This document shows, in pieces, positions 4,010 to 5,585 of a DNA stretch of 5,585 bases. The notes below the pieces were generated by a model. It did not search any database. It was not told the origin of the DNA and was given only the letters and a program-made list of their open reading frames with translations. Both the position numbers and the translations under genes were made by a program. How positions within the stretch are numbered: the stretch's first letter is position 1; the number at the start of each line of letters is the position of its first letter. The DNA comes from WYZ-LMO8 sp964586135 (GTDB taxonomy: Archaea; Thermoproteota; Methanomethylicia; Nezhaarchaeales; WYZ-LMO8), in the NCBI GenBank assembly GCA_964586135.1, contig CAZPGS010000060.1, forward strand, positions 1 to 5,585. Reading direction: 5' to 3'.

Positions 4010-4269
4010 TTAATCACTCAATCGAGCGGCTTTGCAGCTCTGTCGACGCCTTTACGTGGCTCGCTGCACAGGCGAGTCGAGTTGCGGAGGTGATCGCCGC
4101 CACCTCGCCTCTACCAACAAAAAGCCTTGCGATGTTGATATCTCGTGGCGATGGGGGCTTTGTCGCTGAACGGTAAACGAGCTCATTCAAGCTCGCGCAA
4201 TGCCCCCGCTGAGCCTTCAAGTTAGGGTGAGGCCAGATGACCAAACGTCCCTCACGCGCGGGAAGCGCT
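4010..4269. other. Gene-free stretch between tRNA-Thr and the thiolase promoter
   Basis: No frame here shows family resemblance or a plausible start with a ribosome-binding site. Visible structure: CTCGC-TGCACAG-GCGAG (4060-4076); GAGGTG (4087-4092) pairing with CACCTC (4101-4106); GAGCT-CATTCA-AGCTC (4180-4195); and GGGGGC (about 4154-4159) able to pair with GCCCCC (about 4202-4207) around the previous hairpin. GGAGGTGATC (4086-4095) is an exact 10-base complement to the 16S rRNA 3' end but has no start codon after it. A small structured RNA is possible; I cannot assign a class. Confidence 0.4.
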
Positions 4270-4270
4270 A

Positions 4271-4280
4271 AATTTTATAT
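4271..4280 (+). promoter_or_regulatory. TATA-box promoter of the thiolase gene
   Basis: AATTTTATAT preceded by GCGCTA is a good BRE/TATA match. It predicts transcription start near 4302, giving a leader of about 15 nt to ATG 4317 or 24 nt to ATG 4326. Confidence 0.65.
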
Positions 4281-4316
4281 CCCCAAGGGCAGCACCAAAC
4301 CCAGAATAAATGTGGG

Positions 4317-5525
4317 ATGATCCTTATGAGAGAGGCGTTCGTGCTAGACTACTTGAGGACGCCGTTCTCGCGCTCCAGACCGAGGGAGCCAGAGAGGGAC
4401 GCCTTTTACCCCTTAAGGGGAGACCAGCTGGCCGCCATGTTGGTCAGAGAAGTCGTCAAAAGAAACAACATAGACCCGCGCTCCATCGACGAAGTCGTGG
4501 CTTGCTGTTCTTTTCCCGTTTGGGAGCAGTGGTCTTACGGTGGTAGACACATAGTCTTCTTAGCCAACCTGCCCGAGACCGTCCCAGCTGTGTTCATGGA
4601 CAAGCAGTGTGGCTCCTCCATGGCCGGCATTCACTACGGCGCGTTGAAGATCATGACCGGCTACGCCGACCTCTTAATCGTGACAGGTTATGAGCACATG
4701 ACCAGGGTCCCCATGGGGCCGAACCCCTGGATCTCCAATCCACAAGAGCTCCTAAACAAAGAGGAGTACAAGCACTGGGAGATGGAGGTGGGCTACGTGA
4801 TGGGGCTGACGGCGGAGAGGCTCTTCGAGGAAGCCAATCAAAAGTACGGGATTACGAAGAGAGATATGGACGAGTGGGGCCTGAGGAGCCACATGATGGC
4901 TACGAAGGCTCTTAAGGAAGGCTACTTCAAAGGCGAGCTCCTGCCCGTAGAGGTCACGTACCCCGATGGCTCCAAGCGGGTCGTAGACCACGACCTCAGC
5001 ATAAGGCCCGACACCAGTCTCGAGCAGATAGAGAAGTTGCCTCCGGCCTTCAAGCCGGGCGGCGTGATAACCGCTGGTAACTCATCGCCGCTAAACGCCG
5101 GAGCCACCTGCGTTGTGCTAGCATCAAAGGACTCGGCGAAGAAGTCGGGCAAAGAGCCCATGGCCAGGATAGTCTCCATGGGCACGGCGGGGGTGTTACC
5201 AGCGGTCATGGGCAAAGGACCTGTGCCAGCTAGCAGAGCTGCTTTGAAGCACGCAGGCCTCGAGGTCAAGGACATTGACTTCTGGGAGATAAACGAGGCC
5301 TTCGCAATCGTCACCCTCTGGGCGATAAAGGAGCTGGGGATAGACCCCGCAAAGGTCAACGTCAAGGGCGGGGCGATAGCGATAGGCCACCCCCTAGGAG
5401 CGACCGGGGCGAGGCTCGTCGGGACCCTAGCGAGGATATTGGAGCTCGAAGGCGGGAGGTACGGGCTGGCTACCGCCTGTATCGGCGGGGGCCAGGGGAT
5501 AGCGACGATAATTGAGAGAGCGTGA
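4317..5525 (+). CDS. Thiolase (acetyl-CoA C-acetyltransferase / beta-ketothiolase)
   Basis: This 402-residue protein is a full-length thiolase. The acyl-accepting cysteine is Cys98 in DKQCGSSM, with NEAF at 326-329, the catalytic His358 in GGAIAIGHPLGATGAR and the second catalytic Cys388 in CIGGG. All active-site residues are intact. It should interconvert two acetyl-CoA with acetoacetyl-CoA, either supplying the mevalonate route to archaeal lipids or cleaving acetoacetyl-CoA at the end of a 4-hydroxybutyrate carbon-fixation cycle; beta-oxidation is a third option. It is cytoplasmic with no signal peptide. The start may be ATG 4326 (MREAFV), which matches the usual N-terminus and has TGATCC just before it, instead of 4317. 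Unlike the common archaeal cluster, no HMG-CoA synthase gene precedes it and no DUF35 OB-fold gene follows on this strand within the window. Its stop is four bases from a probable convergent gene end. Confidence 0.95.
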   Translation: MILMREAFVLDYLRTPFSRSRPREPERDAFYPLRGDQLAAMLVREVVKRNNIDPRSIDEVVACCSFPVWEQWSYGGRHIVFLANLPETVPAVFMDKQCGSSMAGIHYGALKIMTGYADLLIVTGYEHMTRVPMGPNPWISNPQELLNKEEYKHWEMEVGYVMGLTAERLFEEANQKYGITKRDMDEWGLRSHMMATKALKEGYFKGELLPVEVTYPDGSKRVVDHDLSIRPDTSLEQIEKLPPAFKPGGVITAGNSSPLNAGATCVVLASKDSAKKSGKEPMARIVSMGTAGVLPAVMGKGPVPASRAALKHAGLEVKDIDFWEINEAFAIVTLWAIKELGIDPAKVNVKGGAIAIGHPLGATGARLVGTLARILELEGGRYGLATACIGGGQGIATIIERA

Positions 5526-5529
5526 GCTC

Positions 5530-5585
5530 CTAGAGGGCTCTATAGCCCTCATACCCTTCTTTAACGACGTCGCTGACCTCCTCCC
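5530..5585 (-). CDS. Probable C-terminal end of an unidentified convergent gene
   Basis: On the minus strand one frame ends EEVSDVVKEGYEGYRAL followed by TAG (5532-5530). The residues look like a real protein C-terminus: an amphipathic helix, balanced charge, and GAG/GTC/GAC codons like neighbouring genes. The frame is open to the window edge, and a gap of only four bases to the thiolase stop is typical of compact archaeal genomes. Seventeen residues are too few to name a family. Confidence 0.5.
   Translation of the reverse strand, partial: EEVSDVVKEGYEGYRAL
5533..5550. terminator. Stem-loop at the thiolase 3' junction
   Basis: GAGGGCT (5533-5539), loop CTAT, AGCCCTC (5544-5550) is a perfect 7-bp hairpin beginning 8 bases after the thiolase stop and followed by CTTCTTTA on the plus strand. 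It overlaps the last codons of the probable convergent gene. It resembles the palindrome at 2337-2357, also at a convergent junction, and may help end or stabilise transcripts from both sides. Confidence 0.4.

Noticed and set aside
4126..4215. C/D-box guide RNA (ATGTTGA near 4132, CTGA near 4166 and 4209)
   Set aside because: The C-like box has a mismatch, the distance to the first CTGA is too long, and no C' box lies between the two CTGA motifs.
1..5585. CRISPR array
   Set aside because: No regularly spaced direct repeats of suitable length occur; the repeats seen are 9-20 bases and number two copies at most.

Overview
The window looks like chromosomal DNA from a hyperthermophilic crenarchaeon (Thermoproteota). 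Four things point there: a tRNA gene with an archaeal-type intron, TATA-box promoters about 26 nt ahead of genes, GGTGA/GGAGGT ribosome-binding sites with frequent GTG and TTG starts, and AGG/AAG-rich codon use at moderately high G+C. A PP1-like archaeal phosphatase and a thiolase fit this. I would guess Desulfurococcales or a relative, but the sequence does not prove the order.

Layout. Positions 1-148 (minus) hold the N-terminus of a MarC-family membrane protein that runs off the left edge. A minus-strand tRNA-Glu(CTC) with its own promoter follows at 334-408. From 409 to about 1180 there is no convincing protein gene. That stretch instead holds a run of tight G+C-rich hairpins (457-585), two related imperfect palindromes (457-476 and 670-689) resembling IS200/IS605-type ends, a short possible gene remnant, and a perfect inverted repeat at 975-999. 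Two very small zinc-protein genes then lie on the minus strand: a classic C2H2 finger of 32 residues (1370-1468) and a four-cysteine protein of 42 residues (1182-1310).

A TatD-type metal-dependent hydrolase (1618-2349, plus) converges on a PPP-family Ser/Thr phosphatase (2374-3258, minus). The phosphatase is divergent from a small winged-helix protein with two membrane segments (3323-3796, plus). A single near-symmetric TATA element sits between their start codons. Next come an intron-bearing tRNA-Thr(GGT) (3925-4009), whose intron is only 10 nt, an approximately 260-nt gene-free stretch with hairpins, and a complete thiolase (4317-5525, plus). The last 56 bases look like the C-terminus of a gene converging on the thiolase.

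How the genes relate. There is no long operon; most genes have their own promoter. The phosphatase and the membrane-anchored winged-helix protein may share promoter control, and both suit signalling, but no functional link is proven. The thiolase would supply or cleave acetoacetyl-CoA, for isoprenoid lipid synthesis or carbon fixation. The 430-1500 stretch is the accessory-looking part and the best place to search for something new.
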